From an uncultured Collinsella sp. (GTDB lineage Bacteria > Actinomycetota > Coriobacteriia > Coriobacteriales > Coriobacteriaceae), in contig CAAERJ010000040.1 in NCBI GenBank assembly GCA_900758375.1, positions 18,080-82,079 on the forward strand: DNA of 64,000 nucleotides. Reading direction: 5' to 3'. The notes below the pieces were generated by a model that saw only the letters and a program-made list of their open reading frames with translations, ran no database searches and was not told the DNA's origin. Made by a program: the position numbers and the translations under genes. The stretch's first letter is position 1; each line of letters opens with the position of its first letter. Shown one piece after another: positions 46,665 through 55,924 of the stretch.

Positions 46665-47483
46665 CTACTCGTAATCGTTCAGAATGTCGCCGAGCGGGTC
46701 GCCGGAGCCACCGCCCATGCCGCCACCCTGCTTGGCCAGATCCTTAAGGCCAAGGTAGATGAGGGCAAGGGAGATGCCAATGAGACCAAGGGCGATCAGC
46801 GTGAGCTGAGGGATGGCAGCAAGGACGAAGCCGAGGACGAAGAACGGCCAGGTCTCCTTGGTGGCCATCATGTTGATGACCATGGCGTAACCGACGGAAG
46901 CGACCATGCCGCCGCCGACAGCCATGCCGCCGGACAGCCAGTCGGGCATAGCGTTAAGCGCGTTGGTAACGGCCTCGGCCGGGATGACGCACAGAAGCAC
47001 TGCCGGGATGGCGATACGAAGGCCCTGCATGAGGATGGCAGCATACTGCCAGCGCTCGATGCCGGAGAAGTCGCCCTTCTCGGCGCAACCGTCCATGGCG
47101 TGAGCGATAGCGGTAGCAATGGTACGGCAGATCATGGTCAGGAACAGACCAGCGACCGACAGCGGGACGGCGACGGCGATAGCGGTGGTAACGGCCTTGG
47201 CCGAATCGGTGGCGCCACCGTTGAGGGCGAGCACCATGATGATCGAAGAAGCGACCGAGGCCAGAGCGGCGTCAGGCGCGACAGCGGCGCCGACGTTAGC
47301 CCAGCCAAGGGCCATCATCTGGAGCGAACCGCCCAGGAGGATGCCCTCCTGAAGGTGACCGGTTACGAGACCGATTAGCGTGCATGCCACGAGCGGCTGA
47401 TGGAACTGGAACTCATCCAGAATGCCTTCCATACCGGCAAGCAACGCGACAATCGCAACAAGCAGAATAGTGATTGCAGACAT
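46665..47483 (-). CDS. manY: PTS mannose-family IIC component
   Basis: A 272-residue polytopic subunit starting MSAITILLVAIVALLAGMEG, with the family loop GLVTGHLQEGILLGGSLQMMALGW. It forms the membrane translocation core with IID. AAGGAGG precedes the ATG; 18 bases after manX. Confidence 0.95.
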   Translation of the reverse strand: MSAITILLVAIVALLAGMEGILDEFQFHQPLVACTLIGLVTGHLQEGILLGGSLQMMALGWANVGAAVAPDAALASVASSIIMVLALNGGATDSAKAVTTAIAVAVPLSVAGLFLTMICRTIATAIAHAMDGCAEKGDFSGIERWQYAAILMQGLRIAIPAVLLCVIPAEAVTNALNAMPDWLSGGMAVGGGMVASVGYAMVINMMATKETWPFFVLGFVLAAIPQLTLIALGLIGISLALIYLGLKDLAKQGGGMGGGSGDPLGDILNDYE

Positions 47484-47501
47484 GTATCGGACCCTCCTTT
47501 A

Positions 47502-48491
47502 CTATGCTTGAGCGGCCAGTTCGGCCTTAGCTTTCTTCAACATGGCGTCGAGATCCTCGGAGGAATCCGAAGGAACCTTGCGGACCTCGAACTTGACGCC
47601 CTTGGCCTTGAGGGCCTCGAGAGTCTTGACGTCGTCATCGCCCATAGCGACGGCGTTGGTGACGACGACCTTGCCCTTGGAGTGAGCCATGGAACCGATG
47701 TTGACTTCCTTGATGTCGACGCCGGCCTCGATGGCCTTGAGCAGATCCTGCGGGTTCTCAAAGAGCAGCATGGCCTTGGTGTCACCAAAGCGCGTGTCCT
47801 TGACGACCTCGGCCATCTTCTTGATGGGCACGACGTTGGCATGGACTCCCGGAGGGGCAGCCTGCTCGATCATGGTCTTGCGGAGCTCGTCGTGAGCAAC
47901 GCCGTCGGAAACCACGATGATGCGGTTGGGGTTGATCTGCTTGGTCCACGTGGTGGCCACCTGGCCATGAAGCAGACGGGTGTCGATACGGACGTGGGCG
48001 ATCTTGATGTGCCCATCGCCGATGACCGTTCCCGGAGGGATGGCGCCTGCAGGAGCAGCGGCGGCCGCAGCCGGCTTCTTCTCCTCGGGCTCCAGAGACT
48101 CGGGCTTGACGCGCACGCCAGCCTTAGCCTCAGTCACGAGATGTTTTGCGATCGCATGTGCAGTGTTCTTTGCGTCAAAGCGCTGCGAATATGCCTCGAT
48201 GAGCATAGGCAGGTTGACACCGGTGACGATAGCCCAGGAATCGTGGCCCTCGATGAGCCCGCTGATCTGGTTGAACGGCGTGCCGCCCCACAGATCAACG
48301 AGGAAGAGCACCTGCTCCTGGTCCTCGAAGGAAGCGACTGCTTCCTCGACCTTGGCACGGAAATCGTCGGGGCCCATGCTCGGCTCGAGCGAGACCACGG
48401 CAACAGACGGTTGATCGCCAAAGACCATCGAGCCCGTCTGCTTGATTCCAGCTGCCAAGTCCCCGTGGCTAGCAAGAACAATACTTACCAT
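47502..48491 (-). CDS. manX: PTS mannose-family IIAB component
   Basis: A 329-residue cytoplasmic fusion. IIA (1-~135) has the phosphorylatable His in VLASHGDLAAG (H9). An Ala/Pro-rich linker (EEKKPAAAAAAPAG) joins IIB (about 165-329), with its active His in IDTRLLHGQVATTW. Phosphate passes from HPr through IIA and IIB to the incoming sugar. ATG at 48491 has AGGAGG seven bases upstream. First gene of the operon. Confidence 0.95.
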   Translation of the reverse strand: MVSIVLASHGDLAAGIKQTGSMVFGDQPSVAVVSLEPSMGPDDFRAKVEEAVASFEDQEQVLFLVDLWGGTPFNQISGLIEGHDSWAIVTGVNLPMLIEAYSQRFDAKNTAHAIAKHLVTEAKAGVRVKPESLEPEEKKPAAAAAAPAGAIPPGTVIGDGHIKIAHVRIDTRLLHGQVATTWTKQINPNRIIVVSDGVAHDELRKTMIEQAAPPGVHANVVPIKKMAEVVKDTRFGDTKAMLLFENPQDLLKAIEAGVDIKEVNIGSMAHSKGKVVVTNAVAMGDDDVKTLEALKAKGVKFEVRKVPSDSSEDLDAMLKKAKAELAAQA

Positions 48492-48819
48492 CACATAACC
48501 TCCTTTTTGTCTACGTATTTCCTACACGACATGAAAGGAGTATAGCTGTTTGGTTTGTGGAATTATAGCTAAATCCGCAAAAGGTTGGATTATTTGTTTA
48601 AACGTCTAGGTTTGTTACAAGTTGATTACGTTACTGCTTTTTGACTCATTACACGACAAGGCGTCGCTCATCAAGCCATGCATTTTACAGATACAAGCAG
48701 GCTGTTCATTAATATCGATTTTAGGCAAGCGCGAATGCGCTTGTACTGCCGCTATTTTGTTTAAACAGACATGGCTTGACTTTTTTCGTGACTTATGGTC
48801 TATGAAACCACTCAAAATA
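48492..48819. promoter_or_regulatory. AT-rich upstream region of the mannose PTS operon
   Basis: It contains a minus-strand TATAAT at 48567-48562 and TATACT nearer the gene as possible -10 boxes, without clear -35 partners. AAGCGCGAATGCGCTT (48727-48742) is a palindrome. No sigma-54 (-24/-12) site was seen, although some mannose PTS operons use one. No convincing gene. Confidence 0.4.
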
Positions 48820-48884
48820 GTTGCGGTGGAATAGTTCTTGTTTAAGAGCCAGAAGGCTGAATTTAGGAACTATTTCACCGCAAC
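48820..48884. repeat. GCGGTGAAATAGG palindromic element, copy 3
   Basis: GTTGCGGTGGAATAGTTC (48820-48837) pairs with GAACTATTTCACCGCAAC (48867-48884). It ends 13 bases before the stop of the minus-strand hypA gene. Confidence 0.85.
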
Positions 48885-48896
48885 TTATAGGGAATC

Positions 48897-49325
48897 CTAG
48901 GCGATGTGGAGGGGGTTGGCGGCGTCGACGGCGTCGGGGACGTCGGAAGGGCCGTCGGGGACAGCGTCTGCCGGGTCCTCGTCGGGGGTCTCGATCTGCT
49001 TGATCATGACCTCCTGGCCCTGCAGCAGGTATGTCTCGCCGCTACCGCAATGGGGACAGGTCTTGCCGTGCTCGACCGTCGCGTAGTCGCAGCCACACGC
49101 CTCGCAATGTGTCACGGCCTCGACGGACTCCACAACAAGCTCCGCGCCCTGCGCGATAGGCTTTTTATCTGCTGCCCAGCGCCAAGCGTCGAGCAGCAAG
49201 TCGGGAACGACGCCCGAGACCTCGCCCAACAGCAACGTTACGCTCGAAACGCGACGCACGCCATGAGCGCGCGCTACATTCTCGACATCGCGAATGATGT
49301 GGTAAACGATCCCCAATTCATGCAC
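48897..49325 (-). CDS. hypA: HypA-like nickel/zinc metallochaperone
   Basis: A 142-residue protein starting MHELGIVYHII; the N-terminal Met-His-Glu binds nickel in HypA. The zinc site is CEACGCDY...CPHCGS. A ~30-residue acidic tail follows the normal end. HypA delivers nickel to [NiFe] hydrogenase. No hydrogenase or other hyp gene lies near it; instead it follows a large FAD/iron-sulfur oxidoreductase by 30 bases in the same direction, so it may serve a non-hydrogenase role here. Confidence 0.85.
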   Translation of the reverse strand: MHELGIVYHIIRDVENVARAHGVRRVSSVTLLLGEVSGVVPDLLLDAWRWAADKKPIAQGAELVVESVEAVTHCEACGCDYATVEHGKTCPHCGSGETYLLQGQEVMIKQIETPDEDPADAVPDGPSDVPDAVDAANPLHIA

Positions 49326-49355
49326 TTTTTCTTCCGCCGTTCCCGTTATGGCTAC

Positions 49356-52133
49356 TTACTTGCGACCGAACTTAATCTTGATGGCGCGCTTGAGCGCGTA
49401 CTTGCCGAGGCTTGGGAGCTTTTGCTCGTATTTGACCATCGTGGAGCACTCGGGGCGGTCGCGATCCAGATGGATGGCGTCGAACGCGCACTTGGTGGTG
49501 CACAGGCCACAGCCGATGCACTTGTTGGGGTCGACGATCGAGGCGCCGCAGCCCAGGCAGCGGGCGGTCTCGGCGCGCACCTGCTCCTCGGAAAAGGTCT
49601 CAACATACTCGCTAAACGGTGCAGCCTTCTCGCGCTCGCGGTCCACGTGGGCAACCTCGCGGCTCGCGTTGTCGTAGCTCTCGAGCACAACGTCGTCGCG
49701 GTCGAGCGAGGTGTAGCGGCGCTGGTTGCGGCCGATGGTGAGCGTGGAGCCCGGCTGCACAAAGCGATGGATGGACACCGCGGCCTCGTGGCCGGCGGCG
49801 ATGGCGTCGATGGCAAAGCTGGGGCCGGTGTAGACGTCGCCGCCCACAAAGATGTCGGGCTCGGCAGTCTGATAGGTCTGGGGATCGGCAAGGGCACCCT
49901 GGCCGCGGCCGAGCTCCACTTTGGAGCCAGCCAGCAGGTCGCCCCACACAATGGACTGGCCAATCGACATGACGACACGGTCGGCATCGACACGGCGCAG
50001 GTCGTTCTCGTCGTACTCGGGCGCAAAACGGCCCTCGTCGTCAAAGACACGCGTGCAGCGCTTGAAGGTGATACCGCAGACACGACCGGCCTCGTCCAAG
50101 TGAATCTCCTTGGGGCCCCAGCCGCAGCTGATGTGCGCGCCGTCCTCAACGGCCTCGCGACGCTCCTCCTCGCTGGCGGGCATCTGAGCCTCGCTCTCCA
50201 GGCAGAACATCTCAACATGCTCAGAGCCCAGACGGCAGGCGTTGCGGGCAACGTCGATAGCCACGTTGCCGCCGCCCACCACAATGGTGCGGCCGGGCAA
50301 CGCGTCGATCTTGCCACTGTTGACCTCGCGAAGGAAGTCGACGGCTACGGTCACGTCCTCGGCATCCTCGCCCGGAATACCGGCGAAGCGGCCGCCCTGG
50401 CAGCCGATGGCAACATAAAAGGCCTTAAAACCCTGCTCGCGCAGCTCGTCGAGCGTCACGTCGCGACCGACCTCCACGCCATAGCGGAACTCGGCGCCCA
50501 TCAGGCGAATGACCTCGACCTCGGCCTCGATAACATCCTTCTGCAGCTTAAAGCTGGGAATGCCGTAGGTGAGCATACCGCCCGGGCGCTCGTTTTTCTC
50601 GAACACGACGGGCTTGTAGCCCTTCTCGGCCAGATAGAAGGCGCAGGACAGACCGGCCGGGCCGGCACCGATAATGGCGATCTTCTGATCGAAGCCGCCA
50701 GCGCGCGTCGGCGTCACCACGGGCGGGACATAGCGGGTCGCGGCATCCAGATCGCGCTGGGCGATGAACTTCTTGACCTCGTCGATAGCCACGGCGGCAT
50801 CCACGCGACCACGGGTGCAGGCGTCCTCGCAGCGGCGGTTGCACACGCGGCCGCAGATAGCGGGCAGCGGGTTCTCGCGCTTGATGAGCGCCAGCGCCTC
50901 GTCATAGCGGCCCTGCGCCGCGAGCTTTAAGTAGCCCTGAACGGCAACGTGCGCGGGGCAAGCCGTCTTGCAGGGCGCGGTGCCGGACTCGTGCGTCTCG
51001 ATACGGTTATCGTTGCGGTAGTTGGGCGACCACTTGGTGTGGTCCCACTTGGTGGCATCGGGCAGCTCCTGGCGCGGATACTCGGGCACCTGTCCGCCGG
51101 CCTTTTTGCTGCAGAGCTTCTGGCCGAGCTTGGCGGCGCCGGCCGGGCACACCTCAACGCAGCGACCGCAGGCCACACACTTGTCCTTCTCGACCTTAGC
51201 GACATAGGCCGAGCGCGAAAGATTGGGCGTGTTGAACAGCTGCGAGGTGCGCAGGGCGTAGCACACGTTGACGTTGCAGTTGCAGATGGCGAAGATCTTG
51301 TTCTCGCCGTCAATGTTGGTGATCTGGTGCACAAAGCCGTTGTCCTCGGCCTGGCGCAGGATGTCGTAGACCTCGTCGCGGGTCACGTAATGACCACGAT
51401 CGGTCTCGACCACGTAGTCGGCCATATCGCCCACGGCGATGCACCAATCGGCCGGGTCGTCGGCGCAGCCCTCTCCCATCACGCGACGGCTCGCGCGGCA
51501 GCTGCAGGTGCTAGCGGCATATTTGCCATCGTATTTGTCGAGCCAATGCTCGATATGCTCAATAGGCACCGAGGTGCTCGCGGCATCGATGGCCTTCTCG
51601 ACCGGAATGACATGCATGCCGATGCCGGCACCTCCGGGCGGCACCATCGGCGTGGCCTTGGACAGCGGCCCCTTGGATGCCTGCTCAAAGAACTTGGCAT
51701 AGACCGGATGCTCCTCGAGCTGGCTCACGCGCATGTTGAGGAACTCAGCAGAACCCGGCACCAGCATGGGCAGCACCCACTGCTTGGCTCGCTCGGGATT
51801 TTCCCAGTTGTACTCGAGCAGGCCCGTGTAGCTCATGTCGTCGAGCATCTTCTCGATCTGGGCCTCGGGCATGCCGGTGAGTTTGACCATCTCGGGCAGC
51901 GTGTAGGGACGGCGCATCTTCATCTTGCAGAGCACTTCGGCCTGCTCGTCAGTCGCGGCCTCGGCAAACGACCAGTACTCGTAGCCCAGCAGCTCGTCGC
52001 GATGCAGCAGGCGGTTGGTGCAGTGCTCGCACAGTTTGACGATGGCCTCGCGCGGATGCTCCGGCAGCGGCGGCACAAACTCCGCACCGATATCGGGCTC
52101 GGTGTAGCTAATCCCCGGTCCGTTGAGAATCAT
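49356..52133 (-). CDS. Iron-sulfur FAD oxidoreductase, glutamate-synthase-beta-like
   Basis: A 925-residue multi-domain flavoprotein. The N-terminal ~390 residues contain Cys motifs (CEHC, CSCRAS, CNCN, then ferredoxin CVACGRCVEVCP). Next is the Cys-rich GltD-type helical domain (CPAHVAVQGYL, CGRVCNRRCEDAC), then FAD binding (IAIIGAGPAGLSCAFYLAEKGY) and NAD(P) binding (IVVGGGNVAIDVARNA), with FVGGDVYTG. A final ferredoxin site CIGCGLCTTKC lies near the C-terminus. It should move electrons between NAD(P)H and clusters or a partner; substrate unknown. ATG at 52133 with AAGGGA. Divergent from a TetR gene, with two operators between them. Confidence 0.85.
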   Translation of the reverse strand: MILNGPGISYTEPDIGAEFVPPLPEHPREAIVKLCEHCTNRLLHRDELLGYEYWSFAEAATDEQAEVLCKMKMRRPYTLPEMVKLTGMPEAQIEKMLDDMSYTGLLEYNWENPERAKQWVLPMLVPGSAEFLNMRVSQLEEHPVYAKFFEQASKGPLSKATPMVPPGGAGIGMHVIPVEKAIDAASTSVPIEHIEHWLDKYDGKYAASTCSCRASRRVMGEGCADDPADWCIAVGDMADYVVETDRGHYVTRDEVYDILRQAEDNGFVHQITNIDGENKIFAICNCNVNVCYALRTSQLFNTPNLSRSAYVAKVEKDKCVACGRCVEVCPAGAAKLGQKLCSKKAGGQVPEYPRQELPDATKWDHTKWSPNYRNDNRIETHESGTAPCKTACPAHVAVQGYLKLAAQGRYDEALALIKRENPLPAICGRVCNRRCEDACTRGRVDAAVAIDEVKKFIAQRDLDAATRYVPPVVTPTRAGGFDQKIAIIGAGPAGLSCAFYLAEKGYKPVVFEKNERPGGMLTYGIPSFKLQKDVIEAEVEVIRLMGAEFRYGVEVGRDVTLDELREQGFKAFYVAIGCQGGRFAGIPGEDAEDVTVAVDFLREVNSGKIDALPGRTIVVGGGNVAIDVARNACRLGSEHVEMFCLESEAQMPASEEERREAVEDGAHISCGWGPKEIHLDEAGRVCGITFKRCTRVFDDEGRFAPEYDENDLRRVDADRVVMSIGQSIVWGDLLAGSKVELGRGQGALADPQTYQTAEPDIFVGGDVYTGPSFAIDAIAAGHEAAVSIHRFVQPGSTLTIGRNQRRYTSLDRDDVVLESYDNASREVAHVDREREKAAPFSEYVETFSEEQVRAETARCLGCGASIVDPNKCIGCGLCTTKCAFDAIHLDRDRPECSTMVKYEQKLPSLGKYALKRAIKIKFGRK

Positions 52134-52226
52134 GGTCGTCCCTTCTCTTGCCACAGCCCGGCGAGACCGCGGCGCCCCTCTTTTTTTGCAGGCCGGGCAT
52201 GCCCCCATGCCGTTCACCCGCCATTG

Positions 52227-52241
52227 TTGACATTGTGTCAA
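52227..52241. promoter_or_regulatory. TetR operator candidate 1
   Basis: TTGACATTGTGTCAA, a perfect palindrome with a three-base centre, in the divergent promoter between the oxidoreductase and the TetR gene. Confidence 0.65.
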
Positions 52242-52249
52242 AAATAGTA

Positions 52250-52264
52250 TTGACGAACCGTCAA
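52250..52264. promoter_or_regulatory. TetR operator candidate 2
   Basis: TTGACGAACCGTCAA has the same TTGAC-n5-GTCAA form as site 1, with centres 23 bases apart (about two helix turns). This suggests cooperative binding of two dimers. Confidence 0.65.
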
Positions 52265-52322
52265 CAATATTCAAGACTGTTAGGCGAACGGTCAGGCAAA
52301 AGAGGATGAAAGGCGGCAAAAC

Positions 52323-52985
52323 ATGGGCGACAACACAGCAGATACCTCTGTGGTCGATGCCGTCCCCGCATCCGATAGCGCGGCAAAGCGCCTGACAGGC
52401 GACGAACGCCGTCGCGAGATCCTCGATGCCGTGCGCACCGTAAGCTCCGAGCTGGGCGTGTCGCATCTTTCGGTATCGGCCGTGACCAAGCGAGCCGGCT
52501 GTACGCGCTCATTGTTCTACCACTACTTTGCCGATATGGACGCCGCCGTCACCGCCGTCATGGACGAGGCAATCGACGGTTTTATCTCCGAGCTCGAGCA
52601 GTGGAATGCCAGCCGCACGGTTGGCGACATCGAAGGCGCACTCGACACCGTCGCCCCGCTCTTCAAGCGTCTGGTCGTGAGCGGCCACGAGCTGCCGAGC
52701 ACGCTCACCTCGAGCAGCGGTGCGCTCTACGGCGGCTTTTTGCACAACGTGGTCCAGCGCGTGGCGCAGTATATCTGCGACACCACCGTGGTGGATTTTG
52801 TCGCCCATCATGAGCTACGCATCGACCATGTCTACGAGACGTTCTACACCCTCATCATGGGACTGTTGATGTATATCCGCACGCACCCCGATGTGCCCGA
52901 CGAGACGGTCAAGGAGATTATCGCCTCGACGCTCCACATCGAGGGCTATACCGCCAAGTATCCGGAGCGCAAGCCCCAGAACTGA
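52323..52985 (+). CDS. TetR-family transcriptional regulator
   Basis: A 220-residue regulator. The N-terminal helix-turn-helix is TetR-type (RRREILDAVRTVSSELGVSHLSVSAVTKRAGCTRSLFYHYF), followed by a helical ligand domain. It is divergent from the FAD oxidoreductase and 63 bases ahead of the DUF5692-type gene, so it probably controls both and itself through the paired palindromes upstream. Ligand unknown. Confidence 0.92.
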   Translation: MGDNTADTSVVDAVPASDSAAKRLTGDERRREILDAVRTVSSELGVSHLSVSAVTKRAGCTRSLFYHYFADMDAAVTAVMDEAIDGFISELEQWNASRTVGDIEGALDTVAPLFKRLVVSGHELPSTLTSSSGALYGGFLHNVVQRVAQYICDTTVVDFVAHHELRIDHVYETFYTLIMGLLMYIRTHPDVPDETVKEIIASTLHIEGYTAKYPERKPQN

Positions 52986-53048
52986 CGCCATTTGGCCAAA
53001 CTGCCCGCGATCAGAAGAGGGGCCGCGGGCGTGTGAAAGGAGAGCAGC

Positions 53049-54056
53049 ATGCTGTTCGATGTTTGGGGTAGCGATACCCTTATCCACTGGGCCGGCTGGG
53101 CCATGGTCTTTATTGGCCTGATCGTGCTCAACGAGGTCGGCCGCCGCACCAAGCTGGGCGCGGCAATCATCTTTGGCGTTGCTCCGCTGGCCATGACCAT
53201 CTACTGCGTCGCCATCGCCGTCGGCGTTTCGCAGGGTGCCGAGTGGGCGCTCACCAACCCCACCCATGTGTACCAGAACAGCTGGTTCCACTACGCCAAG
53301 GTATACGCGGCGCTGGCCGGTTGCTGGGGCTTCATTGCCATTAAGTACCAGTGGGGCAAGATCGGCAAGGCGCATTGGTTCCGCGCATGGCCGTTTGTGA
53401 TCGTCGCTATCAACATCATGATTGCCGTCGTGTCCGATTTCGAGAGTGCCTACCACTTCTTTGTCCTGGGCCAGTCCACCTGGGTCACCTCCGAGGGTGT
53501 CACGCAGCTTGCCGGCTGGAACAACGTGTTCAACGGCATCGCCGGTCTCATCAACATCTTCTGCATGACCGGCTGGTGGAGCGTCTACGCCTCCGAGGAT
53601 CAGACCGATATGCTGTGGCCCGACATGACCTGGGTCTACATCATCGCCTACGATGTCTGGAACTTCTGCTACACCTACAACTGCCTGCCCACCCACTCCT
53701 GGTTCTGCGGCTTTGCGCTGCTGCTGGCGCCCACCGTCGCCGCCTTTATCTGGAACAAGGGCGGCTGGATTCAGAACCGCGCCTTTACACTTGCTATTTG
53801 GTGCATGTTTGCCCAGGTGTTCCCGTACTTCCAGGAGGAGTCCATCTTTGTGACCCACTCCACGCTCGACCCAGGCGCCGCCACCGCGGTCTCGATTGCC
53901 GCGCTGATCGCCAACGTCGCCGCGATCATCTACATCGCCTACCGCGCCAAGAAGCTCGGTCGCAATCCCTACAAGCAGGATGTCTTTGAGGGCACCAGCG
54001 ATTGGGAGAAGGCTACCGCTCGCCGCGCCAAGGTTGATTACGCGCACGCCGAGTAA
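53049..54056 (+). CDS. DUF5692-type integral membrane protein
   Basis: A 335-residue polytopic membrane protein, about nine helices, unusually rich in Trp and aromatic residues (GWNNVFNGIAGLINIFCMTGWW, WNFCYTYNCLPTHSWFCGF). I recognise it as the uncharacterised DUF5692 family. A GGAG site precedes the ATG. It follows the TetR gene and ends at a strong terminator. A role with the divergent redox enzyme is inferred from context only. Confidence 0.75.
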   Translation: MLFDVWGSDTLIHWAGWAMVFIGLIVLNEVGRRTKLGAAIIFGVAPLAMTIYCVAIAVGVSQGAEWALTNPTHVYQNSWFHYAKVYAALAGCWGFIAIKYQWGKIGKAHWFRAWPFVIVAINIMIAVVSDFESAYHFFVLGQSTWVTSEGVTQLAGWNNVFNGIAGLINIFCMTGWWSVYASEDQTDMLWPDMTWVYIIAYDVWNFCYTYNCLPTHSWFCGFALLLAPTVAAFIWNKGGWIQNRAFTLAIWCMFAQVFPYFQEESIFVTHSTLDPGAATAVSIAALIANVAAIIYIAYRAKKLGRNPYKQDVFEGTSDWEKATARRAKVDYAHAE

Positions 54057-54127
54057 CGCGCCTGACGCAAACATCGCTTGAGTACGAAGCCGCATAACCG
54101 GCTCCGCGCAACTCAACGCATTGCAGG

Positions 54128-54168
54128 GCCCCCGGAATGTGATTTGTTCACGTTCCGGGGGCTTTTTG
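54128..54168 (+). terminator. Terminator after the DUF5692-type gene
   Basis: GCCCCCGGAATGTG (54128-54141) pairs with CACGTTCCGGGGGC (54149-54162, one G-T pair), followed by TTTTTGCT. Confidence 0.92.
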
Positions 54169-54289
54169 CTGCCGCGAGGATGCGGCTAAACGATGCACTC
54201 GGGTTAAATCGGATCTTATATTTCGCATGCGCTTTATATGGCTCCATTTTTGGGTACAGTGTTGTCCCGATATTGAGCTTGGGGGATAT

Positions 54290-55792
54290 ATGAAAGATGA
54301 GACGATGAGCCAAGAGGATGCGGCCCAAGATGCAGAAGCATGCGCTGAGGCCCTGGAGAGCCTTGACCGGATTGCGCTGGCCGAGATTGCGTTTGACGAT
54401 TCGAGCGTTGATGTGCGAGATGAGCCGGAAATCGAAGCGCAGCCCGATGATCAGGATGCAAAAGACGATGGCGCCGCGCCCACCGAAGACGAGGCGGGGC
54501 ACGAGGAATCCGAATGCGAGGCCGACGACCAGCCCGAATCCGACACGAGCGAGGAAACCATCTTGCTCGACAGCTTGCCCGCCGAAGATTCGCTGACCCG
54601 CGAGCTCCCTGGCTTAGGCTCTGCGCCTGCCGTGGACGAGACCATCGCCATGGGCGATATTCCCCTACCGTCCGTTCCTTCGGCACGCGAAGCCGAGGTT
54701 CGTCATCGTAAGATGTCGCCCAGGCGCCGCAACCTGATGGTTGCCGGCGTTGTGGCCGTCGCGCTCGTCGCCGGCGGCGCAGGCTATGCTGCCTGGAACG
54801 GATATCAGCAAGAGCAGGCTGCCGCTGTCGCCGCCAGTGCGCACACGATGATGTCGGTGCAAATTGGCGTACATGCCGCGGGGCTCGACTGCTCCACCGG
54901 CTCAAAGATCCCCGTGCAGGTGAGTGGCCAGGACTCCGACGGCTCCTCTGTGAGCGAAACGCTCTACGTTGACGAGCACGGTCGCGGCATTAAGCTGCTG
55001 CCCGGCGATTACACGCTCTCCATTGCTGGATCCCCCATCGCGGAAGACGGCACCATCTACACCGTCCCGACCACCAAGGCGCAGGTCACCATTAAGAGCG
55101 ATGGGCAGGATCTGCGCGCTCAAGCCACCTTTAAGCTCAAGGTACCTTCGGCCGACACGGTGACTGACGACCAGATCGATGCCGCCGCCAAGTATGCCGA
55201 GGCAGGGGGCGCAAGCTCTGCCGCCGCGGCAAAGATACTCCAGCAGGCGGCAATTACGCGCCGCGATGCCGCCACCAACGCCGTAAGCGCAAGCGAGGCT
55301 CAGTCCGCCCGCGATGCCGACGCTCGGCACAAGGCGACGAACCTGTATCAGCTCGATATTCCGGTTGAGTGGTATGGCAAGGTCGCAACCTGGCAAAACG
55401 GCAGCACGCTGTGCATTTATCTGGACAGCGACACCAACACACCGCTCGTGACGCTTGTCGCAGTGCGCGACGGCGAGACCTTTACCCCCGATGACGGCGA
55501 TACGGTTTTGGGCACGGTCAGCCTGGGCAACGACTACACCGTCTACGCCAGCGGCCCTGTCTATCCGTACGTGATTCCGCAAACCATCAACGGGCGCACG
55601 CAGAACCCCGTGTCGACCTACCCCATGGACACGGCGATTGAGCTTGTCGAGCTCACGACCGGCAACCGCTACACATACAGCCAGATCAAAAACGACCTGG
55701 TCGGTAAAGACGGCAAGGCAGACGCCGCGACCAAACTCGAGACCGACTACCTCGCCCAGATTCTCCTGCCGAGCATCAAGGCCCAGGACTAG
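54290..55792 (+). CDS. Membrane-anchored acidic protein, unknown
   Basis: A 500-residue protein. About 135 strongly acidic residues (Asp/Glu-rich) are followed by a basic patch, one helix (NLMVAGVVAVALVAGGAGYAAW, about 145-167) and a mainly beta extracytoplasmic region with a helical Ala-rich stretch near 300-345. The layout (acidic cytoplasmic segment, one helix, outer domain) resembles the phosphatase and kinase partners in this genome, but no family is recognised. GGGGG precedes ATG at 54290. Confidence 0.7.
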   Translation: MKDETMSQEDAAQDAEACAEALESLDRIALAEIAFDDSSVDVRDEPEIEAQPDDQDAKDDGAAPTEDEAGHEESECEADDQPESDTSEETILLDSLPAEDSLTRELPGLGSAPAVDETIAMGDIPLPSVPSAREAEVRHRKMSPRRRNLMVAGVVAVALVAGGAGYAAWNGYQQEQAAAVAASAHTMMSVQIGVHAAGLDCSTGSKIPVQVSGQDSDGSSVSETLYVDEHGRGIKLLPGDYTLSIAGSPIAEDGTIYTVPTTKAQVTIKSDGQDLRAQATFKLKVPSADTVTDDQIDAAAKYAEAGGASSAAAAKILQQAAITRRDAATNAVSASEAQSARDADARHKATNLYQLDIPVEWYGKVATWQNGSTLCIYLDSDTNTPLVTLVAVRDGETFTPDDGDTVLGTVSLGNDYTVYASGPVYPYVIPQTINGRTQNPVSTYPMDTAIELVELTTGNRYTYSQIKNDLVGKDGKADAATKLETDYLAQILLPSIKAQD

Positions 55793-55833
55793 CCAGCCCG
55801 AAGACAGCCGCCCGACATCCACATCCCTAACGC

Positions 55834-55900
55834 AGTTGCGGTGAAATAGGGATTGTTTTTGCTGGTCAAACCGCAAAACAGTCCCTATTTCACCGCAACT
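55834..55900. repeat. GCGGTGAAATAGG palindromic element, copy 4
   Basis: AGTTGCGGTGAAATAGGGA (55834-55852) pairs perfectly with 55882-55900. It lies between two convergent gene ends. Confidence 0.85.
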
Positions 55901-55924
55901 TATTCGTGGCCTTTTGGGTGGTAC

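Noticed and set aside
48615..48834. Overlapping 66-70 codon frames on both strands upstream of the mannose PTS
   Set aside because: No ribosome sites and no family; AT-rich regulatory DNA explains them better.
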